From Aquabacterium fontiphilum (GTDB lineage Bacteria; Pseudomonadota; Gammaproteobacteria; Burkholderiales; Burkholderiaceae_C), in the NCBI RefSeq assembly GCF_009909205.1, contig NZ_JAAAPN010000008.1, forward strand, positions 157,546-221,545: a DNA stretch of 64,000 nt, in the 5' to 3' direction. The notes below the pieces were generated by a model. That model was given only the letters and a program-made list of their open reading frames with translations, was not told the origin of the DNA and did not search any database. The position numbers and the translations under genes were made by a program. Shown in pieces: positions 36,004 through 44,445 of this stretch. The first letter of the stretch is position 1, and every line of letters begins with the position of its first letter.

Positions 36004-36304
36004 TGTCGACCCCTCTTGGCTGCTTGCGTTCGCCACGCTCTGCGCCCTCGCGGGCATGATCAGCCTGGCACTTGGCATGCATGTGCACTGGCAGCAGGTC
36101 GCTCGCTCGGCCTCTGTGCACCGGCCTTTGCGGTGGCGTGTGGCGGGTGCATGTCTGCTGTCGGCCAGCCTGCTGCTGTGCCTTCAGGCAGACCGCGCCT
36201 CGATGGCCGTGCTCGTGTGGGTGATGGTGATGGCGTTGGGGGCGATGATGACCGCCCAGGTGCTGGCCTGGCGCCCTGCGCTGCTGGCATGGCTGGCGCG
36301 TTAA
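35996..36304 (+). CDS. DUF3325 membrane protein (102 aa)
   Basis: Three-helix membrane protein (LLAFATLCALAGMISLALGMHVHW; VAGACLLSASLLLCLQ; VLVWVMVMALGAMMTAQVLAW). The family regularly ends iron-uptake operons with DUF3649 and PepSY members, as here. It overlaps the PepSY gene and its stop codon overlaps the convergent toxin remnant by a few bases. Confidence 0.82.
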   Translation: MLDVDPSWLLAFATLCALAGMISLALGMHVHWQQVARSASVHRPLRWRVAGACLLSASLLLCLQADRASMAVLVWVMVMALGAMMTAQVLAWRPALLAWLAR

Positions 36305-36514
36305 GCCGTGCGCTCGCCAAAAAGGTCTTCGCGAAAGCGTGAGATCTGATGCATGCGCTCGTGAAGAATGGTCACGATGCTGATGTCGCCGTTTCGCGTC
36401 GAAGAGCCCGGTGATACAGAGATTGGCTTGCGCTTCGCCCCAGTGGCCGCGCGTCTAGCGGTAGATTTCATCCAGACGCCAGGACGCCGACTCCTGAACC
36501 CGCACGGTGGGCAT
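36301..36514 (-). pseudogene. Decayed RelE/ParE-family toxin
   Basis: From ATG 36514 the frame reads MPTVRVQESASWRLDEIYR and then hits TAG, where intact relatives continue with Tyr-Thr-Arg. The same frame resumes TRGHWGEAQANLCITGLFDA, typical of ParE N-terminal halves. It then jumps to another frame with NGDISIVTILHERMHQISRF, the usual toxin C-terminus. About 40 central codons are missing at the junction near 36395. The total of about 70 codons compares with about 100 in the family. So it has an in-frame stop, an internal deletion and a frameshift: a dead toxin. Confidence 0.8.
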
Positions 36515-36517
36515 CGG

Positions 36518-36649
36518 TCACTTGCCCGCAGCGTTGCGGGCAATCACCTCTGCAGCGGTCAAAGGTCGATAGGCAGACTCGGGGGCGGCAAAGGCGTGAG
36601 CCAGCTCAGCCTTCAGCTGATCGAACGCCTGCTGCTCCTTGCGCTCCAT
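36518..36649 (-). CDS. Short antitoxin-like protein (43 aa)
   Basis: A 43-residue acidic-helical protein (MERKEQQAFDQLKAELAHAF, then PLTAAEVIARN), ending 3 bp before the ATG of the decayed ParE-type toxin on the same strand. This position and the length fit an antitoxin of a RelE/ParE pair. It could be complete or a truncated remnant; the open frame extends upstream without a better start. Any active role is doubtful with the toxin broken. Confidence 0.6.
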   Translation of the reverse strand: MERKEQQAFDQLKAELAHAFAAPESAYRPLTAAEVIARNAAGK

Positions 36650-36680
36650 GTGGCGCCGGATCAGGCAGGTCACGGGGGTG

Positions 36681-36773
36681 TCAGGCCTGAACTGGGACGA
36701 ACACCCAGACAGACACGATGATGGCCGCCAGTGCGACCCATTCGACGGTGGCTCGGACACGGTTGTAGCGCAT
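36681..36773 (-). CDS. Small single-pass membrane protein (30 aa)
   Basis: Thirty codons with an N-terminal MRYNRVRATVEW and a hydrophobic segment VALAAIIVSVWVFVP. GGAG lies nine bases before the ATG. The gene starts 29 bp after the FagA-like gene, in the same direction as the heme operon, and would be its last member. Basic N-terminus plus one helix indicates an inner-membrane peptide. Function not recognised; similar small proteins often modulate a transporter. Confidence 0.55.
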   Translation of the reverse strand: MRYNRVRATVEWVALAAIIVSVWVFVPVQA

Positions 36774-36802
36774 GGCGAGTTCTCCGGGTAGGTGACGGGG
36801 TT

Positions 36803-37174
36803 TCAATCAGACATGTGGGGCAGTTGCCGGCGTGCGCGCTCGCACGCGCACTCCACGGCCTGCAGCGCGAGCGGGTCGTGTACGCCCAGTACCTCGCGCA
36901 ACCAGTCCAGCGGTGCATGCGCCGCATGCAGGCAGCACTGGCGCCAGACCAGGGGCAACTGGGCATCGGTGGCGGTGCTCAACAGGGTCTGCAGCATCCG
37001 TAACTGCAGCTGCAGCGGGCAGGCGTGCCCACGGTCAGCCAACTGGTCGCCCAGTTGCAGGTAAGCGGCGATGCGCCAAGCTTGGTGAGGCGACAGCCCG
37101 CAGCGAATGTGCATGCGGTGGTGTTGCCAACGCCGATGCAGCGCGAACGTGGTCGAAGGGTTGATCGGGTTCAT
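36803..37174 (-). CDS. Hypothetical protein, FagA-like (123 aa)
   Basis: Helical protein rich in Leu, His, Cys and Arg (WQHHRMHIRCGLSPHQAWRI; LPLVWRQCCLHAAHAPLDWL). The pattern LP-x-x-W-R-x-x-C-L-x-x-x-x-x-P-L-x-W-L resembles the iron-regulated FagA protein, but I cannot confirm membership. It starts 15 bp after the hmuV stop and so belongs to the heme operon. Cys and His could bind a metal or heme; that is inference. Confidence 0.5.
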   Translation of the reverse strand: MNPINPSTTFALHRRWQHHRMHIRCGLSPHQAWRIAAYLQLGDQLADRGHACPLQLQLRMLQTLLSTATDAQLPLVWRQCCLHAAHAPLDWLREVLGVHDPLALQAVECACERARRQLPHMSD

Positions 37175-37189
37175 GGGGCGCCTGGTTGC

Positions 37190-38005
37190 TCAAGAAAAGG
37201 CCAGCCAGCCGCGCGACCAGGCTGCGGGAGCGGTTCGGGCCGCGGCGTCGGCAGGCGTGTCGAGCAGGCGATGGCAGGTCACGCCCCAGACGCGCTGAAC
37301 CAGCGCGGGCTCCAGCACCGTCTCGCAGCGGCCCATGGCCACCAGCCGCCCCTCGCGCAGGATCACCACCTGGTCGGCGTAGGCATTGGCCAGGTTGATG
37401 TCGTGCAGCACGACAACGACGCCCGTTCCTCTGGCCGCCAGCTCGCGCAGCAGCCGCATCACGCCGTGCTGATGAGCCAGATCCAGCGCGGCGGTGGGCT
37501 CGTCGAGCAGCAGCCAGCGCGGTGTGGTGTCGTCAGGGTGGGCGGTGATCTGCGCCAGCACACGGGCGAGCTGCACGCGGGCCTTCTCGCCGCCAGAAAG
37601 CTGGTCGTAGAACCGGTCCAGCAGGTGGTGGGCGCCGGCTTGCTGCAGGCACTCGGCCACCAGGGCTGTTTCGCGCGGGTGGGGTTGGTCGGCATGGGGG
37701 TAGCGGCCCATCTGCACGATGTCGCGCACGCTGAAGTCGAATGGCACCTGGTGCGCCTGGGAGAGCAGGCCCCGCTGGCGGGCCAGCGCCATGGCGTCCC
37801 ATGCCGACAGGGGGCGACCACCCAGGCTGACCTGTTGGCACGTGCGCGGGTCCAGGCCGGCCAGACAGCTCATCAGGGTGGATTTACCGGCGCCGTTGGG
37901 GCCCAGCAGCGCGTGCACCTGCCCGCAGGCCAGATGCAGGTGCGGCAAGGCCAGGGTACGGCGGCTGCCGTGTTGCACGACGAGGTCGTTGGCGCTCAGA
38001 TCCAT
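37190..38005 (-). CDS. hmuV: Heme ABC transporter ATP-binding protein HmuV (271 aa)
   Basis: Cytosolic ATPase of the heme importer. Walker A GPNGAGKST (residues 35-43), signature LSGGEKARVQLARVL, Walker B LLLDEPTAALD and switch His LHDINLA are intact. Length is normal. Starts 9 bp after the hmuU stop. With HmuU and HmuT it makes a complete type II importer. Confidence 0.93.
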   Translation of the reverse strand: MDLSANDLVVQHGSRRTLALPHLHLACGQVHALLGPNGAGKSTLMSCLAGLDPRTCQQVSLGGRPLSAWDAMALARQRGLLSQAHQVPFDFSVRDIVQMGRYPHADQPHPRETALVAECLQQAGAHHLLDRFYDQLSGGEKARVQLARVLAQITAHPDDTTPRWLLLDEPTAALDLAHQHGVMRLLRELAARGTGVVVVLHDINLANAYADQVVILREGRLVAMGRCETVLEPALVQRVWGVTCHRLLDTPADAAARTAPAAWSRGWLAFS

Positions 38006-38014
38006 TCTGGCTCC

Positions 38015-39130
38015 TCAATGGCGGTGGCCGCGCTGGCGCAGCAAGTAGAGAAAGACCGGCGCGCCCATGAGCCCAGTGAGAACGCCCAGGGGCAGCTCCA
38101 CCGGTGCGGCCACGGTGCGTGCTGCGGTATCGGCCAGCAGCACCAGGCAGGCGCCGGTCAGCGCCGCGCCTGGCAACACCACGCCGTGGCACGGGCCCAG
38201 CAGCAGTCGCACCAGATGCGGGGCAAGCAGGCCGATGAAGCCCACCATGCCGATGGCCGACGTCACGGCGCCCACGGCCAGCGCGGTCATGGCCACCGAG
38301 ACGGTCTGCAGCCGTTTGACGTTGACGCCCATGGCGCGCGCTTGTGCCTCGCCCAGGGCCAGCGCATCGAGCGGCCGCATCAGCCAGCGCCCGGCGGCCA
38401 ACGCGGCCACCGTGGGCGGCAGCACCGCCATCACCGTGGCCCACTGGCTGGGGGCCAGGCTGCCCAGCAGCCAGAAGTTCAGTGCGCGTTGCTGTGTGTC
38501 GCTGGCCAGGTAGGTCAGCAGGCCCAGCCCCGCCATGGCCAGCGCATTGATGGCCAGCCCCACCAGCAACAGGTTGGCCAGCTGCACCTGGCCTTGCGTG
38601 TTGGCCAGCCGCCAGGCCAGCGCGGTGACGGCCACGCCGCCAGCGAACGCGCTCAGCATGGTCACCCCCATGCCCGACAGCCCCACCGCGAAGCCGGCGG
38701 GCATCAGCCCCAGCAGCGGCAGCAGCACGATGCTGCAGGCCGCACCCAGCGCGGCGCCCGCGCTCACGCCGATCAGGCCGGGGTCGGCCAGCGGGTTGCG
38801 AAACAGCCCCTGCATGGCCGCGCCGGCCACACCCAGTGCACTGCCTGCGAGCGTGGCCATGAGCAGCCGCGGCGCGCGGATGTGCCAGAACACCTGCGCA
38901 GCGGTGAGCTCGGGGTCAAAGGGGGCGTCGGCGGGTTGTTGCCACCACGCCCACAGCCGTGGCAGATCGGCCAGGCCAATGGCATAGGCGCCCTGCGAGG
39001 CGGCCACGGCCAGGCTGAGGACCAGCAGGGGCGCGCCCAGCCACCACAGCCAGCGCGGATCGCGTGTGACCCGCCGAGCCGGCGCCGCGGCTTCAAGCTG
39101 GTCGTCAGCGCCGTCGAGCACCGCGCTCAT
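38015..39130 (-). CDS. hmuU: Heme ABC transporter permease HmuU (371 aa)
   Basis: FecCD-type permease with about ten helices. The conserved RAPRLLMATLAGSALGVAGAAMQGLFRNPLADPGLIGVSAGAALG stretch and the coupling region GFIGLLAPHLVRLLLGPCH are present. ATG overlaps the hmuT stop (ATGA). An acidic-basic N-terminal tail of about 30 residues precedes the first helix. Confidence 0.93.
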   Translation of the reverse strand: MSAVLDGADDQLEAAAPARRVTRDPRWLWWLGAPLLVLSLAVAASQGAYAIGLADLPRLWAWWQQPADAPFDPELTAAQVFWHIRAPRLLMATLAGSALGVAGAAMQGLFRNPLADPGLIGVSAGAALGAACSIVLLPLLGLMPAGFAVGLSGMGVTMLSAFAGGVAVTALAWRLANTQGQVQLANLLLVGLAINALAMAGLGLLTYLASDTQQRALNFWLLGSLAPSQWATVMAVLPPTVAALAAGRWLMRPLDALALGEAQARAMGVNVKRLQTVSVAMTALAVGAVTSAIGMVGFIGLLAPHLVRLLLGPCHGVVLPGAALTGACLVLLADTAARTVAAPVELPLGVLTGLMGAPVFLYLLRQRGHRH

Positions 39131-39993
39131 GACAGCTGCCGCTGCAGTTGATCGAGCGCCTCGGGCATGCGCGGGCCGAATCCCAGCAGGGCCATGCCGT
39201 CCAGCGCCACCAGTCGTTGGCGCCTTGCGGCCGGCGTCTGCGCCAGGCCGGCCTGTTGCCACAGGCGCTCGGGCCCGCCCAGAAAGGCGAGCGACTCGGT
39301 GGTGGTGAGCACCACATCGGGCTGCGCGAGCACCACGCTTTCTGCGTTGAGCGCCTTGAAGCCATGCACCTGTTCCAGCGCATTGCGGGCGCCGGCCAGT
39401 TGCAGCATGGCGTGGGCCGAGGTCTCGCGCCCGGCCGTCATGGCGCCGCCGCCATGGGCCATCACGAACATCACCCGGGGCGCACCCGCCGCGCGCTGCG
39501 ACGCCAGCCGGCCTTGCACGGCCTGCCATTGGGCCTGCAGGGTCGCAGCCAGTGCGCGCCCCTGCGCCTCTCGCTGCGTCAGCTGCGCCACCAGGCGCAC
39601 CTTCTCAAGCACGTCGTCAAAGCGCAGCGTGCTGCGCAGCACGTGAACCGGCACCCCCGCCTGCTTGAGCTGCGCCAGCACCACAGGGGGGCCCGCGTCG
39701 TCGGTTGCCAGCACGGCGGTGGGCCGCAAGGCCAGGAGGCCTTCTGCTGACAGCGTGCGCATGTAGCCAACCTTGCGCGTGTGGTTCGCGGCTTCGGGGA
39801 AGGTGCTGGTGGTGTCGGTGCCCACGAGCAACTCACCTGCGCCCAGGCGGTACACGGTCTCGGTCAGGCTGCTGTGCACGGTCACCAGACGGGGTGGGGC
39901 GGATGTGCCCGCGTGCGCGCCGCCGTGCATCCCGAGCCAGCCCAGCGCCATGGCGCTGTGCAGGCATTGGCGCAACCAGTCGCGCCGCCTCAT
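39127..39993 (-). CDS. hmuT: Periplasmic heme-binding protein HmuT (288 aa)
   Basis: Class III substrate-binding protein with a helical backbone: export signal at the N-terminus (a twin Arg in MRRRDWLRQ, though without the full Tat motif), then SSLTETVYRLGAGELLVGTDTTS, KVGYMRTLSAEGLLALRPTAVLA and QPDVVLTTTESLAFLGG. The Tyr of VGYMR is the expected heme ligand in this family. Overlaps both hmuU and hmuS by four bases. Confidence 0.9.
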   Translation of the reverse strand: MRRRDWLRQCLHSAMALGWLGMHGGAHAGTSAPPRLVTVHSSLTETVYRLGAGELLVGTDTTSTFPEAANHTRKVGYMRTLSAEGLLALRPTAVLATDDAGPPVVLAQLKQAGVPVHVLRSTLRFDDVLEKVRLVAQLTQREAQGRALAATLQAQWQAVQGRLASQRAAGAPRVMFVMAHGGGAMTAGRETSAHAMLQLAGARNALEQVHGFKALNAESVVLAQPDVVLTTTESLAFLGGPERLWQQAGLAQTPAARRQRLVALDGMALLGFGPRMPEALDQLQRQLS

Positions 39994-41114
39994 GCTGCCA
40001 CCTCTGAGAGCGGCTCGCCTGCACTGACCTCGCGGGCCAGCTCACGCCAAGTGACCAATTCCGGCTTGCCGGGCTTGCGCTCACCAAAGAACATGGCGAT
40101 CAGGCCGCCTTGTGCATCGAACAATTCGATCGAGGTCACCGGCCCGTCATCGGTGGGCTTGGTCACCAGCCAGCTTTCGTGGATCGCGTCGCGCCGCAGG
40201 TGCAGGTTGAAATCCGCATCCAGCACATTGATCCACGGGCCCATGGGCTCGACGCGGTGCACGGCGCCGGTGTGGATCTGCAGGCAGCCGTGGTTGCCGG
40301 CAAACACCATGATGGGCAGGCCTTGGCGGCTGGCCAGATGCAGCAGCCATTCGACTGCGACGACGGGCGTGCGACGCGTGTGGATGCCCTCCATCAGCCG
40401 AAGCGCCTGAAGGCGGCCCACTTCGAACCGCTTGAGCAGGTCGAAGAACTCGTGCGTGTCGCGCATGGCCGACCAGGCCTCGCCCAGACCCAGGCAGTCG
40501 ACCTCGGCGTCCGGGCGGTCCACGGGTGCAGCGGGGCGCTCAGTTTCGAACACCGGCTGTGCCTGAGGGCGAGCATGCCGTTGCACCAGTTCATCGAGTG
40601 CCTGCAAGTCGGTGCCGGGTCGCGCATGCACCTTGTGCACGGCCTGTCCATGGCGGTCAAAGAACTGCAGGCTGTGCTGCTCGCCCTTGTCTGTGCGCTC
40701 GACCACATGAAAGCCCGCGTGCCAGTGCATCAGAAACAGACGCAAGTCGATCTCGGGGCCCAGCGCGAGGCCCACCAGCCCCTTGGCGCTGACGTTGCGG
40801 TAGACACCGATCTTTTCGTGGACCACGTGGTCGTTGCGCGTCAGCGCCATCACCGGCCCGACGGTTTCGAGCCCTTGCAGCAAGCGCACCCAGTCACCGT
40901 CGAGCGCGACGGCCGACAGCAGGCTGTCGCCCGCTTCCTGCGGGCTCATGAGGTTGACAGCATGGGCAGCCAGCACGGCGCCCTCGCTCAGTCCGAGCTG
41001 ATGGGCGGCGTCGCGTGCGCGCAGGCCCCGGGCGCGCAGCGCCGCGAAGGACGTGCGCCAATGGGCGGCCGAGGGCAGGGTGGTCAGGGTGGTCAGGGTG
41101 GGCGCTAGGGTCAT
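39990..41114 (-). CDS. hmuS: Hemin-degrading/heme-trafficking factor HmuS (374 aa)
   Basis: Cytosolic HemS/ChuS/PhuS-type protein, which binds imported heme and passes it on or degrades it. The duplicated HemS domain is visible, with TRNDHVVHEKIGVYRNV in the first half and FAGNHGCLQIHTGAVHRVEPMGPWINVLDADFNLHLR in the second. ATG 41114 follows GGAG; a TTG two codons earlier is less likely. Stop overlaps hmuT. Confidence 0.92.
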   Translation of the reverse strand: MTLAPTLTTLTTLPSAAHWRTSFAALRARGLRARDAAHQLGLSEGAVLAAHAVNLMSPQEAGDSLLSAVALDGDWVRLLQGLETVGPVMALTRNDHVVHEKIGVYRNVSAKGLVGLALGPEIDLRLFLMHWHAGFHVVERTDKGEQHSLQFFDRHGQAVHKVHARPGTDLQALDELVQRHARPQAQPVFETERPAAPVDRPDAEVDCLGLGEAWSAMRDTHEFFDLLKRFEVGRLQALRLMEGIHTRRTPVVAVEWLLHLASRQGLPIMVFAGNHGCLQIHTGAVHRVEPMGPWINVLDADFNLHLRRDAIHESWLVTKPTDDGPVTSIELFDAQGGLIAMFFGERKPGKPELVTWRELAREVSAGEPLSEVAA

Positions 41115-41164
41115 GGTCAATCTCCATCGTCGGGTGCATCAGGTGCATGAGTTGCATCGTGTCG

Positions 41165-43393
41165 TCAGTACTGGGCGCTCAGGGACAACTTCAGGTTGCG
41201 GCCGGGGCCTTCTGTGCCAGGGCCGCCGTTCATCCCGTTGTCGAGCACGTAACGGGTGTTGTTCAGGTTGTCGGCGGTCACGGTGGCCTCGAACTGGCGG
41301 TTCAGTCGCCATCGCATGGAGGCGCCCAGCAGCCGGTAGCTCGGGGCCTCGGCTGTGTTGGTGCGTGCCGTGTCGGTGTAGTAGCGGCGGGACCAGACGT
41401 GCTGCCAGCGCAGGCCCCATTCACCCCAGGCGGTCTGCCGCATCAGGCTCAGGTGCACGCGGTCGGCGGGGATGCCGATCAGGTCGGTGGTCTGCAGGCC
41501 GTCGAACTGCGTGCCCGTCAGGCGGGTGCCGACGAGGCGGGTCTGCCAGCCCTGCCAGGCCGCGCCGGCCTCGAGTTCGATGCCGCGGCGTCGCTCCCAG
41601 CCCGGCTGGATGAGCCGGCCACTGCCGCCCGGTTCGGCCATCAGCGATTCCAGGATGTCATCGGTGTGGTTGACGAAGGCGGTGAGCTTGGTCTGTACCA
41701 CGCTGTCTGCGCCCAACAGGCCGGGGTGCCGGCTGTGGATGCCCCATTCAAACGCGCGGGAGGATTCGGGCTCGTAGTACGGGGCGCAGATGCCACTGGC
41801 CGGCGCGACCTGTGCGCCTGGGCTGTAGCCTGGCACGCCGGGTTGCCCATTGCGTGTACGCAGCAGGGCGTTGTTGTTGCAGGCGCCATAACCGCCACGC
41901 ATGAAGGCCTCGTCGATCAATGGCGGGCGGTGGGCGCGCGCGGCGGTGGCGAAGGCCGTCCAGCGGCCCGGTTGCAAGGTGTAGCTCAGCGTCAGGCTGG
42001 GCGACCAATCGGTGTATCGCACGCGGTCGGCCTGATCGGCATCGCGCAACCGCTGTGCGTTGGCGCCTTGGACTTCCACCTCGGTTCGATCGAAGCGGAC
42101 ACCCGGCAGCAGCTGCCAGCGCCCGACCTGCCAGTCCAGTTGCACGAAGCCGCCGACTTGTCGCTTGCTGCCCGGCGGCTGAGCCGGGTTGTAGCCATCG
42201 GGGTAGAGCGCCTGGTTGAGCGCGGGGATGCTGGTCACGCGACGGGCCTCGCGCGCGCTGTGCCCAACCTGGACGCCGGTGCGCAGCGCCAATGCGTCAC
42301 GCCCGGCGCCGCGCCACGTCGTCAGCGTGAGCTGGCTGTCCAATGTGTGGTGCGTCTGACGCACGTCGTCGTCCACCTGCGTGCCGGTCGAGAAGATGGA
42401 CCAGCCTGGCTCGAAGTGGTCGCGCACGCGTGTCTCGCTTCGCCCCAGCGTCGTCTGCCATGCGTGCCCACCGGACTCGTCTGCCCAGTTGGCCTGCACG
42501 GACAGCGTGTCATCGTCGATGCGGCGCTGAACCTGGCCGAAGCTGCCCACCTGTTCGATGGGCGTGCTGCCCTGGCCCACGGCGCCGCTGTAGGTGTCAT
42601 AGGCCTGCAAGCCCTGGTCGCGGTAGCCCACCCAGCTGACGCTGAGCTTCCACGTGTCGGTGGCCCACCAGCTGCCCTTGAGCAAGTGGCTGCCGGCATG
42701 GACCTCGGACAGCGGCAGCCGCTGGCCGCTGGCCAAGCGGAGGTTGTCGCCCTGGCGGTCGCTGAGCGCCACCACCGCATCGGTGTCGGCCGTGGGCCGG
42801 CCATAGGCAGCGGCGAACCGGTGCAGTTCACCGTTGTTGCTGGCGTGACCGATCCTGGCGCGCGAGCCCCATTGCTGACCCGGGCGCAGCAGGTCGCGTG
42901 CGTCGCGCGTGGTCGCGCGCACGGTGCCGCCGAGCGCGCCCGCGGTATCAATTTGCGCGCCACGCCGCACCTCAATGGCCTTGAGCAGCTCGGGCTCGAT
43001 GAAGGTGCCACCGAAGCGGTACTTCTCGAAGCCTTTGGTCACCCCGTCGAGCGCGATGCGCACGTCTTCGTTGTCGCTGTAGCCGCGCACGTTGAAGCCC
43101 ATGCCACTGTTGCGCGGGCCACCCTGAACCGTCACGCCCGGCACGTCGTCCATCAATTGGAAGACCGAGTCGGGCTGGCGGCGGCGCAACGTGGCGTCGC
43201 CCAGCGTGGTGCGGGCCTGTGTGGTCGACATGGTCGTTTCGGCGGTCTGGCGAGGCGGCGTGGCAGTCACGCCGATCACGGGCATCTCGGTGGGCTCATC
43301 GGGTGCCGGTGGCGGGGCGGGCTGGCTGGCGACGGCGACCGTCCACCAGCTGCCCGCCACCCACAGGCGCAACAGCGTCGAGGTCAACTTCAC
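41165..43393 (-). CDS. TonB-dependent heme/hemoprotein receptor (742 aa)
   Basis: Outer-membrane receptor upstream of hmuSTUV. A short plug carries FQLMDDVPGVTVQGGPRNSG, FNVRGYSDNEDVRIALDGV, and ELLKAIEVRRGAQ; the barrel ends GRNLKLSLSAQY. The heme-receptor FRAP box is replaced by ARAHRPPLIDEAF, and there is no clear NPNL, so the heme-contact region is variant. The start is either GTG 43393 or TTG 43387; GGAGGTG overlaps the GTG and is better placed for the TTG. The gene follows the PEP-CTERM gene by 19 bp. Confidence 0.87.
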   Translation of the reverse strand: MKLTSTLLRLWVAGSWWTVAVASQPAPPPAPDEPTEMPVIGVTATPPRQTAETTMSTTQARTTLGDATLRRRQPDSVFQLMDDVPGVTVQGGPRNSGMGFNVRGYSDNEDVRIALDGVTKGFEKYRFGGTFIEPELLKAIEVRRGAQIDTAGALGGTVRATTRDARDLLRPGQQWGSRARIGHASNNGELHRFAAAYGRPTADTDAVVALSDRQGDNLRLASGQRLPLSEVHAGSHLLKGSWWATDTWKLSVSWVGYRDQGLQAYDTYSGAVGQGSTPIEQVGSFGQVQRRIDDDTLSVQANWADESGGHAWQTTLGRSETRVRDHFEPGWSIFSTGTQVDDDVRQTHHTLDSQLTLTTWRGAGRDALALRTGVQVGHSAREARRVTSIPALNQALYPDGYNPAQPPGSKRQVGGFVQLDWQVGRWQLLPGVRFDRTEVEVQGANAQRLRDADQADRVRYTDWSPSLTLSYTLQPGRWTAFATAARAHRPPLIDEAFMRGGYGACNNNALLRTRNGQPGVPGYSPGAQVAPASGICAPYYEPESSRAFEWGIHSRHPGLLGADSVVQTKLTAFVNHTDDILESLMAEPGGSGRLIQPGWERRRGIELEAGAAWQGWQTRLVGTRLTGTQFDGLQTTDLIGIPADRVHLSLMRQTAWGEWGLRWQHVWSRRYYTDTARTNTAEAPSYRLLGASMRWRLNRQFEATVTADNLNNTRYVLDNGMNGGPGTEGPGRNLKLSLSAQY

Positions 43394-43412
43394 CTCCGGA
43401 ATCGGTCGGCGT

Positions 43413-44099
43413 TCAGGCCTGAGGGCGACGACGTTTCAGGGCAGCCACAGCCGTGAGGCCAGCCAGCATCAGGGCCCACGTGCCCGGCTCGGGCACAGCT
43501 GGCGTGGCGGCGACGGCATAGAAGCCGACCTGGTCCAGGCTCATGTGTGCGCCACTGGCGTTGAAGTTGACGACCCATGGGCCGCTGGCATTCACCGTCC
43601 AGCGCCACAGGCTTTCTTCTTCGTTGCCGCCAAAGCCGCCGGTGATGGCCTGGCTGAACGTGACGACCCGTGTGGCGCTCTGGCCATTGAGCGTGGCCAG
43701 GTCGGCGACCGAGGAACCCACGGTCGAGACGCGCAGGTACACGTCATACAGGCCGCTGGCCGCGCCGGCCAGATCGAGGCGGAAAGCCGCTGCGCCCGAG
43801 ATGCTGTAGATGTTGCCGCCGCTGGTCGGGAAAGCCGAGCCGGTGGTTTCGGTGAGCTTGCCGGCGCCCGCGATATCGGGCGTGTCGTCCACGGGATAGC
43901 CGAAGATGGCATTCCACTCGGCATAGGTGCTGCCTGCGGCGGGCGTGCTGATCCACGGGTTGGCCGCGTTGGCGCCCGAGCCGCTGAAGCCGGCGGCGGC
44001 GGAATCCCACTGGCCGGCCGCAGCGAAGGCTTGGCCTGCGCTCAAGGCGAGGACGGCGGCAGCGGCAGGGGCGAGGACAAAACGGTTGGACAGGAACAT
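43413..44099 (-). CDS. PEP-CTERM protein inside the heme operon (228 aa)
   Basis: Exported protein: signal peptide ending AGQAFA, a beta-rich body (GSTYAEWNAIFGYPVDDTPD, GGNIYSISGAAAF, GLYDVYLRVSTVGSS), and the tail VPEPGTWALMLAGLTAVAAL plus KRRR for exosortase sorting. It lies between a Fur-box-preceded small gene and the heme receptor, all co-directional with short gaps (80 and 19 bp), and has its own AAGGAGAG ribosome site. It may be a surface heme- or hemoprotein-capturing factor; only its position supports that. Confidence 0.85.
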   Translation of the reverse strand: MFLSNRFVLAPAAAAVLALSAGQAFAAAGQWDSAAAGFSGSGANAANPWISTPAAGSTYAEWNAIFGYPVDDTPDIAGAGKLTETTGSAFPTSGGNIYSISGAAAFRLDLAGAASGLYDVYLRVSTVGSSVADLATLNGQSATRVVTFSQAITGGFGGNEEESLWRWTVNASGPWVVNFNASGAHMSLDQVGFYAVAATPAVPEPGTWALMLAGLTAVAALKRRRPQA

Positions 44100-44179
44100 G
44101 GCAAGGCTCTCCTTGGTGAAAAAGGGGGCCGTGTTCCTTACCCACAAAGGCAACACCAGCGTGTGATGACAGGCGAGAT

Positions 44180-44392
44180 TCAGGGGCGTGGCGTTGGCGG
44201 CGGCTGATCCGCCCGCACTGGCACGTCCACCACAAACCGGTGCTGCTTGCCGCAGTCGAGGATCACCTCTTTCTGGCCGCGCTTGAGCAGCCGCACGTCC
44301 ACCCGCAGCGAGCCGTAGCCGTCGTGGCCGACGAGTTCGTCCAGCAGATGCAGCAGGCGGGCCTTCACAGGGGCGAGGGAGGGGTGGTCCAC
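44180..44392 (-). CDS. Small conserved protein, HemP-like in pattern (70 aa)
   Basis: First gene after the Fur box of the heme operon. The N-terminal half is helical (VKARLLHLLDELVGHDGYG) and the C-terminal half is beta-like (LRVDVRLLKRGQKEVILDCG, then KQHRFVVDVP). The G-x-x-E-V-x-I-x-x-x-G-x-x-x-x-x-V pattern recalls the HemP/HmuP proteins that control heme-receptor genes, but lacks the C-terminal KLILTK of that family. I cannot assign it firmly. Confidence 0.6.
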   Translation of the reverse strand: MDHPSLAPVKARLLHLLDELVGHDGYGSLRVDVRLLKRGQKEVILDCGKQHRFVVDVPVRADQPPPTPRP

Positions 44393-44445
44393 AGCGGAGC
44401 CGGCTCACGGGAGCCGGGACATCGGGTTGCGATGGATTCATTCTT

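Noticed and set aside
37025..39151. 708-codon + frame over hmuV/hmuU
   Set aside because: Composition is an artefact of GC-rich third positions opposite two well-conserved transporter genes.
41015..43456. 813-codon + frame over the heme receptor
   Set aside because: Antisense shadow; the receptor on the minus strand has plug and barrel motifs.
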